Shown in pieces: positions 27,343 to 36,188 of a stretch of 64,000 bases of DNA. Under the pieces are notes generated by a model, which had not been told where the DNA came from, did not search any database, and saw nothing but the letters and a program-made list of their open reading frames with translations. A program made the translations under genes and the position numbers. The stretch spans positions 62,001 through 126,000 of the forward strand of contig NZ_JAKVIR010000002.1 of assembly GCF_022601975.1 (NCBI RefSeq), written 5' to 3'. Position 1 is the stretch's first letter. Every line of letters begins with the position of its first letter. Source of the DNA: Pontibacter sp. E15-1 (GTDB lineage Bacteria; Bacteroidota; Bacteroidia; Cytophagales; Hymenobacteraceae).

Positions 27343-28740
27343 CTACTGTTGCAGCAGGCTGAAATCAGGCAGCTCCTGCGGCAGGTCCATCCGGATGCGC
27401 CATTCCTTTGGGTAGTAGTTATTCATTCGGTTGCCGATTTGCTTTGCCCAGCCCAAAGGCGTGCCCTTGTACTGAAGTAAAACCCAGTCGATACCGTTGG
27501 TGCCCAGCCGGATATCCTCTTTGCGCAGGTAGCGCAGCGCCTGTTCCAGGTCCAACTCGGCAGTTTCAAATGCCGCCTTCTGCAGTCCCTGCGAAAGCGC
27601 CAGGGCCTGCAACGGCTTCAGTTTCTTGCCCTTCACCTCGGCCACCTCGGTACCGGCATACAGCACATATAAATTCTGGTATAGCTCATCGGCAGCCTCA
27701 AACAGGCTGACTGGCAACGCCGAGATAACCTCCCCGTGCTGGAGCCATACATACTCCTCCGGAGCCAACAGCCAGTCCTGCACCAGCGCCTGCTCCTTCT
27801 TGCCTGCCTTGTTCAGTTTATACTGCCTCTTCTTGCTCTTGCCATGGTTGGGGCTGGGCGCTTCCCCCGTTTTGCGGACCACAGCCATAAAGAAGCCCTC
27901 GCCCTGCACCTGGTGCGGGTAAAAACGATACCCTTCTATACCCTGCTGCTGTGATGCCACTACGCCCCACTCTGGCTGCAGGTCCAGGTGCAGGGGCTCG
28001 GCCTTTTCCTCAGCTGCAAGCCAGGCCATGTTCGCTTCGTTTTCCTGCTCATTCCAGGTGCAGGTGCTGTAAATGAGGATGCCGCCGGGTTTCAGGGCGC
28101 CCCATACGTCGGCCAGGATGCGTTGCTGGCGCTGGGCGCAAAGCTTCACGTTCTCCTCCGACCATTCCGCCACTGCCTGCGGGTCTTTCCGGAACATACC
28201 CTCCCCGCTGCAGGGGGCATCCACCACCATCACGTCGAAAAAATCAGGGATCCGTCCGAAGTCGCGCGGATCGTTGCAGGTAACCGCCACGTTCCCACTC
28301 CCCCATTTCGCCACGTTCTCTGCCAGTATGGAGGCACGACTCCGAATCACTTCGTTTGACACCAGCAGGCTGTCTTTGGAAAGGAGACTGGCCAGATGGG
28401 TGGATTTGCCGCCTGGAGCCCCGCAAAGGTCGAGCGCGTGCAGCGGCTGGTCTAACGCAACCACTTGCCGCAGCGCCTGCTCCACAAACATCGAACTCGC
28501 TTCCTGCACGTAGTACGTGCCTGCGTGCAGCAAAGGGTCCAGCGTGAAGGCGGGGCGCTGCGGGAGGTAATACCCGTCTGCGGCCCAGGGCACGCGGTCG
28601 AGGTTCGGAAGGAAAGAGGTTTTGGCCCGGTTGAGGCGGACACTGACTGGGGGCGCCTGCTGCAGGGCATCCATAAAGGCACTGTAGCCGTTGCCAAGCA
28701 GCCGTTGCATGCGTTCGGTAAACGTAGTTGGGTATTCCAT
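27343..28740 (-). CDS. NOL1/NOP2/Sun-type rRNA m5C methyltransferase (RsmF-like)
   Basis: A 465-residue SAM-dependent RNA cytosine-C5 methyltransferase. The SAM-binding motif LDLCGAPGGKSTHLASLL is near residue 110, DAPCSGEGMFRKD near 183 has the PC catalytic-region motif, and STCTWNEQENE near 235 carries the nucleophilic TC cysteine. The C-terminal third is the additional domain seen in RsmF (YebU) proteins. ATG 28740 is preferred over 28761, which would add seven uncharacteristic residues. It converges with rlmI. Confidence 0.88.
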   Translation of the reverse strand: MEYPTTFTERMQRLLGNGYSAFMDALQQAPPVSVRLNRAKTSFLPNLDRVPWAADGYYLPQRPAFTLDPLLHAGTYYVQEASSMFVEQALRQVVALDQPLHALDLCGAPGGKSTHLASLLSKDSLLVSNEVIRSRASILAENVAKWGSGNVAVTCNDPRDFGRIPDFFDVMVVDAPCSGEGMFRKDPQAVAEWSEENVKLCAQRQQRILADVWGALKPGGILIYSTCTWNEQENEANMAWLAAEEKAEPLHLDLQPEWGVVASQQQGIEGYRFYPHQVQGEGFFMAVVRKTGEAPSPNHGKSKKRQYKLNKAGKKEQALVQDWLLAPEEYVWLQHGEVISALPVSLFEAADELYQNLYVLYAGTEVAEVKGKKLKPLQALALSQGLQKAAFETAELDLEQALRYLRKEDIRLGTNGIDWVLLQYKGTPLGWAKQIGNRMNNYYPKEWRIRMDLPQELPDFSLLQQ

Positions 28741-28797
28741 CACGGCACAAAGGTACGCCAAATTAGAGGCAGTTGAAAAGCCAAATTTATACCTTGC

Positions 28798-29193
28798 TCA
28801 GAAGTCTGCCTTGCCCAGATACGCCTCTACAATTGGCACATCAGGGTGGCACCAGGTATAGCGCCGCAGCTCCGCCGGAAGGCACCAGCGGTATGCCTTG
28901 TGTTCTGAAAGAATGAGCTGCCCGCCTGTGCGGGTGCATCGGTATGGAATGAGCTCCAGCCATGTTCCCGTTGGCAGTAGATGCCGCACCGGAGTCATGC
29001 GGCTGACAACACGAATCGTTAGGCTAAGCTCCTCCCCAATCTCGCGGTGGAGACAGGCTTCTTCCGTCTCGCCGGGCTCCATTTTGCCCCCCGGAAACTC
29101 CCAAAGTAGCGGCTCAGGCATACTTTCACTCCGTTGCGTAATCAGCACGGTTCCCTTATCTTCAATTACTGCGCATACAACCTTCAGCACCAT
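28798..29193 (-). CDS. Nudix hydrolase, MutT-like
   Basis: A 131-residue Nudix protein. The Nudix box (GGKMEPGETEEACLHREIGEE) is complete, with the conserved G, E, REIGEE residues in place. The opening (VVCAVIEDKGTVLITQR) and later WCLPAEL element are typical of 8-oxo-dGTP pyrophosphatases, but the exact nucleotide cannot be fixed by eye. It is upstream of, and on the same strand as, the RsmF-like gene (57 bp gap). Confidence 0.88.
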   Translation of the reverse strand: MVLKVVCAVIEDKGTVLITQRSESMPEPLLWEFPGGKMEPGETEEACLHREIGEELSLTIRVVSRMTPVRHLLPTGTWLELIPYRCTRTGGQLILSEHKAYRWCLPAELRRYTWCHPDVPIVEAYLGKADF

Positions 29194-29462
29194 ATGAATT
29201 TTACATAGACACGTATTCGTCCAGCTTAAATTTATTTATGATTTAAAGCATAATTAATCAGCAATTTATGTAAATTTTGATGATTCCTTTTATCTTGTGC
29301 AGGATACCTAATACACTGCATCTGGCACAAAATGCCAAGCGTGATTTGGGTATCTGCTTTTAGTTTATTGCCGGTTACCTCACCGAAAGCTTTTGTGCAG
29401 GTATCAGCTTGAAAGGGGTCATTGAGAGTTGTAATGGTATAAACGGATGGAGTGGGTGCTGT

Positions 29463-29996
29463 ATGCAGATTAGCGTAAATTACAGGTTTCTGATGCGGAC
29501 TACCCTGACCATGACTCTGGCGACAGCCGTGCTGGGCGTTCTGATCATCGATCTGCTGGGGCATCATGATGAAATGGTGCCGCTCTGGGGAAGGCAAAGC
29601 ATGGCCACCGACCTGCTCGCCTTCAGTCTGGTGTTCGGGGGCCTGTTATGTTGCCTCGTCACGCGCCTGACCAGGAAGGCGATTGAAAAAAGGAAGGTGG
29701 TGCCGCTGCACTGGCATCTCAAGAGCCAGACACTGATTGACCGGCTGCCCTCCACTGTCCTGCACCGCGCCTTTATGCTTGGCCTGGCCGGGGTGTTGCT
29801 GGCCACCATCATGCTGGAACTGCTGAACCTGAAGCATGTTTCCAGACTGCCCTACCACGCGTATCTGCTACTTTTTGCCATGCATGCCGTATCCCTGGCT
29901 GCCACTATTACCGTGATGGCAGTATACCGCGCCCTCAGCGACAGGCGAATAACACCATTGCCTGCCGAACCACAAAAAAATAAGCCCGCTTTCTGA
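29463..29996 (+). CDS. Four-helix integral membrane protein, unknown function
   Basis: A 177-residue protein with four hydrophobic segments (about 12-30, 50-68, 108-128 and 135-157) and positively charged loops (RLTRKAIEKRKV) between the second and third. I do not recognise the family. The frame is open upstream to 29409; 29463 and an ATG at 29493 are both plausible starts. The stop codon lies in the loop of the hairpin terminator at 29982-30007. Confidence 0.55.
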   Translation: MQISVNYRFLMRTTLTMTLATAVLGVLIIDLLGHHDEMVPLWGRQSMATDLLAFSLVFGGLLCCLVTRLTRKAIEKRKVVPLHWHLKSQTLIDRLPSTVLHRAFMLGLAGVLLATIMLELLNLKHVSRLPYHAYLLLFAMHAVSLAATITVMAVYRALSDRRITPLPAEPQKNKPAF

Positions 29997-30007
29997 AAAG
30001 CGGGCTT
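29982..30007 (-). terminator. Bidirectional terminator containing a stop codon in its loop
   Basis: A perfect 11-bp stem (29982-29992 with 29997-30007) with loop CTGA, whose TGA is the stop of the plus-strand membrane gene. On the minus strand a seven-T run follows, so it mainly ends the sdaAB-gpsA operon. Confidence 0.8.
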
Positions 30008-30085
30008 TGCTATACCTTGGTAGGATGAATTTATAGAGAAACGCCGCAACCGAATAGCAGCAATTGATGTGAAACCAAAGGCTTG

Positions 30086-31075
30086 TTACTTTAATTTATC
30101 TTTCAAAATCTCAAACTCCACTGCCGGCGAAATGCGCTCATATAGGACATGGTATACCCCCGTGGAAATCGGCATGGACACTTTCAGCGTCTTGTTCAGC
30201 TCAAATATGCTCTGCACCGCATAATAGCCCTCCGCAATCATGTTCATCTCAACCTGCGCCGACTTCACGGTATAGCCCCGGCCAATCATGTTACCAAAGG
30301 TGCGGTTGCGGCTGAACTGCGAGTAGGCCGTCACCAGCAAATCCCCCAAATAGGCGGAGCCGCTGAGATCGCGGTGGATCGGCATGATGGCATCCAGGAA
30401 ACGCTCGATTTCAAACATGGCGTTCGATACCAGCACTGCCTGGAAATTGTCGCCATAGTTTAGTCCGCGCGCAATGCCACAGGCCAGCGCAATCACGTTT
30501 TTCATCACGGCGCAGTACTCAATACCGTCCAGGTCGTCGAGGGGGTTGGCTTTCACGTAACGGTTGCGGAGCAGCTCGCAAAAACGCTCCGCCGTTGCCA
30601 GGTCATGCGAGCCGATGGTCAGGTAAGATTGCTTTTCCAGGGCCACTTCCTCGGCATGGCATGGGCCGGCAATTACCAACTGGTGTGAGTTGGGCACCTG
30701 ATACCGCTGCTCCATGTATTCCGTGATCAGGATATTCTGCCCCGGTATCATGCCTTTGATGGCAGAGATGACCACTTTGCCACGGAAAGCGTCTTCGGGC
30801 AACTCGGCGAGTGCCTGCTGCACAAACGCTGCAGGCACGGCCAGTATAACCCAGTCGGCGGCAGCCACCACCGCCTGTATGTCGGCAGAGGGTTTGGTAT
30901 AGCTCAGGTCAAAAGACACCTGGCTCAGGTAGCGGGGGTTGTGCTTATACTGTATCAGGTGCTGCACGTCATTTTTGTTGCGCATCCACCAATGCACCTG
31001 CGACTTATTCTCGGAGAGGATTTTGGCAAGCGCCGTGGCCCAGCTTCCTCCCCCCAAAATGGCTACTTTTTCCAA
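30086..31075 (-). CDS. gpsA: Glycerol-3-phosphate dehydrogenase [NAD(P)+]
   Basis: A 329-residue enzyme that reduces dihydroxyacetone phosphate to sn-glycerol 3-phosphate for phospholipid synthesis. The cofactor motif ILGGGSWATALAKIL is at the N-terminus, a second glycine-rich element AIKGMIPG is near residue 113, and KNVIALACGIARGL near 195 carries the catalytic lysine. GSAYLGDLLVT and RNRTFG are further family motifs. The start appears to be TTG (31075), with no in-frame ATG nearby. It is the last gene of the operon, 12 bp after the hlyD-like stop. Confidence 0.93.
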   Translation of the reverse strand: MEKVAILGGGSWATALAKILSENKSQVHWWMRNKNDVQHLIQYKHNPRYLSQVSFDLSYTKPSADIQAVVAAADWVILAVPAAFVQQALAELPEDAFRGKVVISAIKGMIPGQNILITEYMEQRYQVPNSHQLVIAGPCHAEEVALEKQSYLTIGSHDLATAERFCELLRNRYVKANPLDDLDGIEYCAVMKNVIALACGIARGLNYGDNFQAVLVSNAMFEIERFLDAIMPIHRDLSGSAYLGDLLVTAYSQFSRNRTFGNMIGRGYTVKSAQVEMNMIAEGYYAVQSIFELNKTLKVSMPISTGVYHVLYERISPAVEFEILKDKLK

Positions 31076-31087
31076 ACCTATATGCTG

Positions 31088-32473
31088 TTATTCCTTCTTA
31101 TCGGTTGCCGAGATGGCCTGCTTGTTTAATGACTTTTCGTCTTTCACCGCAACCTTGGCCTTGTCAGCAAGCGTCTGTGACACTGCTCTGAAAGGCCCTG
31201 ACACGACCTTCTGGCCGGCTTTGAGACCACTTAGGATTTCGATATTCTCGAAGTCACTGATGCCTGTCTTCACTTTCACGGTCTCCACGGTGTTGCTTGT
31301 GCTGTCATACACAAAAACGACCTCCTCTACCGGGCCAGTGGGAGCCGCAGGTTGTTGTGCGTTTTCCTCTGGCTTTTCCTCTGTGGCTGGTTTTGCTTCG
31401 CCACCCGGCATGTTGGGCGAGCGCGTCGTCACGGCAGACAAAGGTACAGATAAAACATTTGATTTCTTGTCGGTGATAATGTCTACGGAGGCTGTCATGC
31501 CCGGGCGGAAAGGGCGGCTCGAAATGTCTCTCAGGTGGCTGTAGGAGTCGTTGATCAGGCGGATGCGCACCTCAAACTCGGTCACGGCCTCCAGGGTGGT
31601 CGCGTCTTTGGCGGTGTTGGCAATGGCCGTTACTACTCCTTTGAATTTCTCGTCCCGGCTGGAGTATGAGTCCACGTCCACCAACACGGAGTCGCCGAGG
31701 GCCACGCGGATGATGTCGTTCTCGTTCACGTTGACACGCACCTCCATGTTGTTGAGGTTGGCGATGCGCATGATCTCGGTGCCCGCCATTTGCGAGGTTC
31801 CCACCACGCGCTCGCCCTGCTCCACGTTCAGCTTCGACACGGTGCCGCTTACCGGCGCGTAGATCGTGGTTTTGTTCAGGTTTTCGCGCGCGTCTTTCAG
31901 CGAGGCCTGGGCATTCTGCACGTTAAACTCTGAGGCGCGCACGCTCTGTCTGGTAGACTCTACTTCCTGCTTTGTGGCCTCGTAGTTCGATTTGATCTGC
32001 TGCCACTCCGACTGGGAAATCACTTTCTGGTCGAATAGCGGTTTGTTGCGCTCATAGTTTTGCTGAATCTGCACAAAGTTCGCCTCCCCCTGGCCTAGCC
32101 GCGCCTTAGACTGGGCCAGGTTTGCGCGCATGGTGTTTACTGACGCCTGCTGCGCATCCACCATCGACTGATAGTTGTCGGGCCGGATACGGAGCAAAAG
32201 CTGTCCTTTCACCACTGAGTCGCCTTCCTCTACGTGCAGCTCAATGATCTCCCCGGACACGTCCGGGGAGATGTTCACCTCCGTCTCCGGCTGAATCTTG
32301 CCCGAGGCGCTCACCTTTTCAACGATCTCTGTAGTTTTTGCCTCTGCCAGCACCACTTCCGTGCCTTCGTCTTTCCCGATCCAGCCCGATTTTTTAGCGA
32401 CGAGCACGCCGACTAGCACGAGTACAAGAACGCCAATGAGAATCGGAATCAGCTTTGATTTTTTAGTAGCCAT
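31088..32473 (-). CDS. HlyD/MacA-type periplasmic adaptor (membrane fusion protein)
   Basis: A 461-residue efflux adaptor. An N-terminal membrane helix (residues about 8-28) anchors it in the inner membrane. Then come the first lipoyl half (ISPDVSGEIIELHVEEGD), a long coiled-coil hairpin (about 95-185), the second lipoyl half with YAPVSGTVSKLNVEQGE, and beta-barrel and membrane-proximal domains. A proline/glutamate-rich insert (residues about 355-380) interrupts the C-terminal part. The shape is closest to MacA-type adaptors. ATG 32473 is chosen over 32512. It lies 4 bp after the TolC-like gene, but no pump gene follows. Confidence 0.88.
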   Translation of the reverse strand: MATKKSKLIPILIGVLVLVLVGVLVAKKSGWIGKDEGTEVVLAEAKTTEIVEKVSASGKIQPETEVNISPDVSGEIIELHVEEGDSVVKGQLLLRIRPDNYQSMVDAQQASVNTMRANLAQSKARLGQGEANFVQIQQNYERNKPLFDQKVISQSEWQQIKSNYEATKQEVESTRQSVRASEFNVQNAQASLKDARENLNKTTIYAPVSGTVSKLNVEQGERVVGTSQMAGTEIMRIANLNNMEVRVNVNENDIIRVALGDSVLVDVDSYSSRDEKFKGVVTAIANTAKDATTLEAVTEFEVRIRLINDSYSHLRDISSRPFRPGMTASVDIITDKKSNVLSVPLSAVTTRSPNMPGGEAKPATEEKPEENAQQPAAPTGPVEEVVFVYDSTSNTVETVKVKTGISDFENIEILSGLKAGQKVVSGPFRAVSQTLADKAKVAVKDEKSLNKQAISATDKKE

Positions 32474-32477
32474 AATT

Positions 32478-33941
32478 TTAGAGTGATATGTCTTCGCCTT
32501 GATAGAAATCAAGCACTTTCAGTTTAAAGGTGTACTCGTATTTTGCCTGCAGCAGGTTAGATTGCGCGGAGCGGTAGGTGTTTGCTACAATGTTAAAGTC
32601 CACGGTGTTGATCACACCCGCGTTCAGCCGTAACTGCGCGTTGCTGTAGTTCTTTTCAGTTGCCCGGAGCTGTTCTTTTGCCGCTACATACCGCCGCTGC
32701 GCAGCCACGGCATCGAGATAGGCCTGCTCAATGGTTTGCCGCAGGTTGTTGCGCGCAATGTCGGCGTTGATCTGCGCGTCCTGCTGCTGTAGCTTGGCAC
32801 GCTGCACGTTGCTGCGCGCCTGCAGGCCGTTCAGGATCGGGACTTGCAGCGAAAAGCCGAAGTTCTTGCCCACACCGTCCTGCAGCTGATCCAGGTAGGT
32901 ATAAGTTTCTCTTCTGAAGGTGGTAGAGGGGGTATAAATGATAAAGGGGTCCGTGCCCTCAGAATCCCTGAACCCGATGGAGGTGGGTTGGAGAGAGCCT
33001 TCTTCCGGGAAACGAAAGTCCCGGGCGCTTGAGTAAAAGGTATTCAGGCCCGCAAACAGCGAGAGCCGCGGGTAATACGCCCCTTTTGCCACGTCAATGC
33101 CTTTGGCGGCGCTGAGCACCCGCAAGTCGGCTGCCTGTATGGACGGAAGCGTCTGCACCGCCACATCATACACCTGATCCCCATTCACCACCACAGGGTT
33201 CTGATCCGGGTCCGGAATATCCGGCACCTCAATCTCAAATTCCTGCGAGGCAGGCAGGTTCAGCAACTGCATGATGGCCAGCTTGGAAATGTCGCGCTGG
33301 TTCTCGTTGTTGATCAGCTCCAGGTTGTCTGCGGCTAACTGCGACTCTAGATCCAGCACCTCGTTTTCAGCCACGCTCCCCGCATCAAAGAGGATCCGGG
33401 TCCGGTCGAGCTGCTGTTGGGTAAGATCGCGCGTTTGCTGCGAGAGCTTGATGAGCTCGTCGGCAAACAGCACATTGAGAAACGAGGTGACCAGCTGGAT
33501 CGTGATGTCGTTCTGGGCCGAAAGCACGTCCTGCTCCACGGCCTGCAGGTCCAGCTCATTTTGCCGGATGCTGTTTACCTGCTGAAACCCCATGAACAGC
33601 GGCACAGAGCCGTTCAATGCAAAGTTGTTGGTGCGGCTTTGCTCCGATCGAAGATCAGAAGTTGTCGGGTCGATGTACGTGCCGTAGTTGAAGTTATAGG
33701 AGGAACTCCCGTTAATGGACGGCAAGCGCCCGAACTTCGACTGAGTGAGATCCACCTTCGAAAGATCCCTATTCAGGACGTTGCGCCTTACCTGCAGGTT
33801 ATTGGCCCGAGCGTAATTCACCGCCTCCTCCAACGACCATACCTGATCGGAGCCGTTACCCTGTTGCTGTGCCATGGCTCCGGCCATACCTGTCAGGGAA
33901 AGGCCGAGAACCAACAGCAGTTTTTTAGACATTTTTTTCAT
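32478..33941 (-). CDS. TolC-family outer membrane efflux protein
   Basis: A 487-residue outer membrane factor. It has a signal peptide (cleavage near GAMA-Q, residue 24), the YARANNLQVRRNVLNRDLS opening of the outer-membrane-efflux domain, and two long helical repeats with Ala/Gln/Asn-rich coiled coils (about 150-210 and 375-470). It should form the exit duct of a tripartite transporter together with the adaptor encoded 4 bp downstream. It starts 12 bp after sdaAB. The upstream alternative M4 start is only three residues shorter. Confidence 0.88.
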   Translation of the reverse strand: MKKMSKKLLLVLGLSLTGMAGAMAQQQGNGSDQVWSLEEAVNYARANNLQVRRNVLNRDLSKVDLTQSKFGRLPSINGSSSYNFNYGTYIDPTTSDLRSEQSRTNNFALNGSVPLFMGFQQVNSIRQNELDLQAVEQDVLSAQNDITIQLVTSFLNVLFADELIKLSQQTRDLTQQQLDRTRILFDAGSVAENEVLDLESQLAADNLELINNENQRDISKLAIMQLLNLPASQEFEIEVPDIPDPDQNPVVVNGDQVYDVAVQTLPSIQAADLRVLSAAKGIDVAKGAYYPRLSLFAGLNTFYSSARDFRFPEEGSLQPTSIGFRDSEGTDPFIIYTPSTTFRRETYTYLDQLQDGVGKNFGFSLQVPILNGLQARSNVQRAKLQQQDAQINADIARNNLRQTIEQAYLDAVAAQRRYVAAKEQLRATEKNYSNAQLRLNAGVINTVDFNIVANTYRSAQSNLLQAKYEYTFKLKVLDFYQGEDISL

Positions 33942-33953
33942 AGTGCATTTAGC

Positions 33954-34631
33954 TTAAAGGTCAATATTAGGGATATAAACCACGTGTTTTACCCAACTCA
34001 GTTGCCGCAGGTATTCCAGGGTGATGGGTTTTATACCTGAGTCCATCTCGATGAACTGCCGGGCCTTCTCGTTGCGCCCTTTTCTGGAGACGCTCATCGT
34101 GGCGATGTTGCATTCGTCGTGGGCCAGCACGGAGGCGATAAAGGCGATACTTCCTTTTACGTCGCCGGCGTCGATGATGAGGGTATGCAGCGTGGCCGAG
34201 AAACTGGCCGTGAAGCCATCCACCTCCACGATGCTGATCACGCCCCCGCCGCGGCTCTGCCCGATCACCTCCACCGTGGCGTCGCTGGCGCGCAGGTTCA
34301 GTTTGATGGTGTTGGGGTGCATGGCCGAAGCGTTACCGACAGACTTGAAGGTATACTTCAGGCCGCGCTCGGCCGCATGGGCAAAGGCGTCCTTGATACG
34401 CTTGTCATCGGTTTTCATGTCGAGGAGGCCCGCGATAATCGCCCTGTCACTGCCGTGCCCCTCGTAGGTGCGGGCGAAAGAGTTATAGAAGGTGATGGTG
34501 GCTTCCTCGGGCGCGGCCCCCAGGATGCGGATGGCCGCCCGGGCAATACGCACCACGCCCGCTGTGTGCGAGCTGGATGGGCCGATCATCACCGGGCCGA
34601 TCATATCAAAAACACTGCTTTTCTCCGCCAT
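33954..34631 (-). CDS. sdaAB: L-serine ammonia-lyase, iron-sulfur type, beta subunit
   Basis: A 225-residue subunit of the two-chain bacterial serine dehydratase, which converts L-serine to pyruvate and ammonia. The opening FDMIGPVMIGPSSSHTAG is diagnostic of the beta domain, and the C-terminal 75 residues (ATLHTLIIDAGDVKGSIAFI onward) form an ACT-like domain. The alpha subunit with the iron-sulfur cysteines is not in the window. It is the first gene of the operon with the tolC- and hlyD-like genes and gpsA, and divergent from tryptophan dioxygenase. Confidence 0.93.
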   Translation of the reverse strand: MAEKSSVFDMIGPVMIGPSSSHTAGVVRIARAAIRILGAAPEEATITFYNSFARTYEGHGSDRAIIAGLLDMKTDDKRIKDAFAHAAERGLKYTFKSVGNASAMHPNTIKLNLRASDATVEVIGQSRGGGVISIVEVDGFTASFSATLHTLIIDAGDVKGSIAFIASVLAHDECNIATMSVSRKGRNEKARQFIEMDSGIKPITLEYLRQLSWVKHVVYIPNIDL

Positions 34632-34965
34632 AAGTATAGCACGACATTAATATCGCTAAAATCAAATTTAGGAAGAAAGTAAGAGTTTTGCTGTTTTAAT
34701 CCTGCAAAGAATCTTTGATTTCTACCAAAGCCGCTTTTCCATCGATTAAAGCTGAAGCCATACCCACAAAATAAAGGGACAAATCGAGTCTTGGCCGGAT
34801 GACCTGGTGCTCAGAACAGTCGCGTCGCTTCCGGTTGGAGGTATGGGACCTGGGGCCGGGGCGCGGCGGCCGCTGAATTATTTGCCTGTAAACTGGATGC
34901 TCTTGCGCAGAATTGCGTTCTTTGTGTTTCCTAAAATCTACTTTGCATCACAAAAAAAGCCTCTA
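34632..34965. other. Divergent promoter region of sdaAB and tryptophan dioxygenase
   Basis: About 330 bp. A minus-strand -7 box lies at 34663-34670. The region 34780-34880 is GC-rich and lies in a frame that stays open ahead of the dioxygenase, but it shows no protein-like pattern. Confidence 0.45.
34663..34670 (-). promoter_or_regulatory. Candidate -7 box for the sdaAB operon
   Basis: TAAATTTG on the minus strand matches TAnnTTTG, 32 bp before the sdaAB start. I found no TTG at the usual -33 distance, so the support is weak. Confidence 0.3.
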
Positions 34966-35928
34966 ATGGAGCACCAATTTAACCCGGACGTGCTGGAGCA
35001 GCTGAAGCGGCTGGAGGAAAAATACGTGCCGCTGGGCCAGAACCTGGCGGCCTACCTCGAAGGACTCTACCACACGGACTTCCTCAACTATTGGGATTAC
35101 ATACACCTCGACACGCTCCTGAGCCTCCAGAACCCGCGCACCAACATTCCGGACGAGAAGATCTTCATCATGTACCACCAGATCACGGAGCTTTACTTTA
35201 AGCTTTGCCTGGAGGAGTATAAACAGATCGGGGACGATCCCGATATCACGGCTGCCTGGTTTCTGCGCCGCATCACGCGCATCAACCGCTACTTCGATAA
35301 CCTGGTGAGTTCCTTCGACGTGATGGTAGATGGGATGGAGCAGCAGCAGTTTCTGCAGTTCAGGATGGCGCTGATGCCAGCCAGCGGCTTTCAGTCGGCG
35401 CAGTACCGTATGATTGAGATCGCCTCGACAGACTTGCGCAACCTGGTGGACAAGGCAAAGCGGGCAGCCCTGGGGCTTCAAAGCACCCACGAGGAAATGA
35501 TCGGCTGCATCTACTGGAAAGAGGGCGCCACCGAGGTGGCCTCGGGCACCAAAACGCTGACCTTGCTGCAGTTTGAGGAAAAGTATACCCGCCAGCTGAT
35601 TCAGTTTGCGCAGGAGTACGCCGACAAGAACGCATGGGCGGTATATAAAAAGCTGCCCATAACGGACCAGCAAAACCCGAAAATCATGCAGGCCCTGCGC
35701 GCCCTCGACAGCAACGTGAACGTGAACTGGCCGCTGATGCACTACAAGTCGGCGGTGCGCTACCTGCAGCGCGACCCCGAGATAATAGCCGCGACCGGTG
35801 GCACCAACTGGCAGAAATACCTCCCCCCACGCTTCCAGAAACGCATCTTCTACCCCGAGCTCTGGAGCGAAACAGAACTAAATGAATGGGGCAAAGGCTG
35901 GGTAGATAAAGTGCTGCAGGAGGATTGA
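34966..35928 (+). CDS. Tryptophan 2,3-dioxygenase family protein
   Basis: A 320-residue heme dioxygenase, family of the enzyme that opens the indole ring of tryptophan to N-formylkynurenine. Family elements include YIHLDTLLSLQ (about 45), MYHQITELYFK (substrate/heme pocket), FQSAQYRMIE, and the C-terminal GGTNWQKYLPPRF. The central heme-ligand region (WPLMHYKSAVRYL) is present. The reading frame continues upstream to 34807, but that part is GC-rich and unlike the family; ATG 34966 gives the expected N-terminus. Divergent from sdaAB; both degrade amino acids. Confidence 0.85.
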   Translation: MEHQFNPDVLEQLKRLEEKYVPLGQNLAAYLEGLYHTDFLNYWDYIHLDTLLSLQNPRTNIPDEKIFIMYHQITELYFKLCLEEYKQIGDDPDITAAWFLRRITRINRYFDNLVSSFDVMVDGMEQQQFLQFRMALMPASGFQSAQYRMIEIASTDLRNLVDKAKRAALGLQSTHEEMIGCIYWKEGATEVASGTKTLTLLQFEEKYTRQLIQFAQEYADKNAWAVYKKLPITDQQNPKIMQALRALDSNVNVNWPLMHYKSAVRYLQRDPEIIAATGGTNWQKYLPPRFQKRIFYPELWSETELNEWGKGWVDKVLQED

Positions 35929-35935
35929 TGGTTGC

Positions 35936-35985
35936 TGGATGTTGATTGTTGATTGTTGATTGATAATTGTTGGTTGTTGATCATT
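35936..35985 (+). repeat. Short TTGATTG/GTTGATT tandem tract
   Basis: Five or so imperfect 7-bp units (GTTGATT, TTGATTG, GTTGGTT) in tandem just after the dioxygenase gene. Similar tracts are common between genes in this phylum. Confidence 0.5.
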
Positions 35986-36188
35986 AGTCAAAATATACAA
36001 TTTGGTGTATACAAGTGTCAAATGCTTTGCTATATGCACCACAGGTTATTATATACACTCACCTTTGTGCATCAACATCACAAACGAACTTACCACGATG
36101 TGTTTGTGTTGTGAAACACGATTCAATTTGAACAATAAGCAATTAACAATTAACCCGGTTTAAGGCTAGATCCCTTACCCACCCTGAT

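Noticed and set aside
27120..27362. An 80-codon frame between rlmI and the RsmF-like gene
   Set aside because: It overlaps the end of a real gene and a self-complementary segment; the composition is random-looking.
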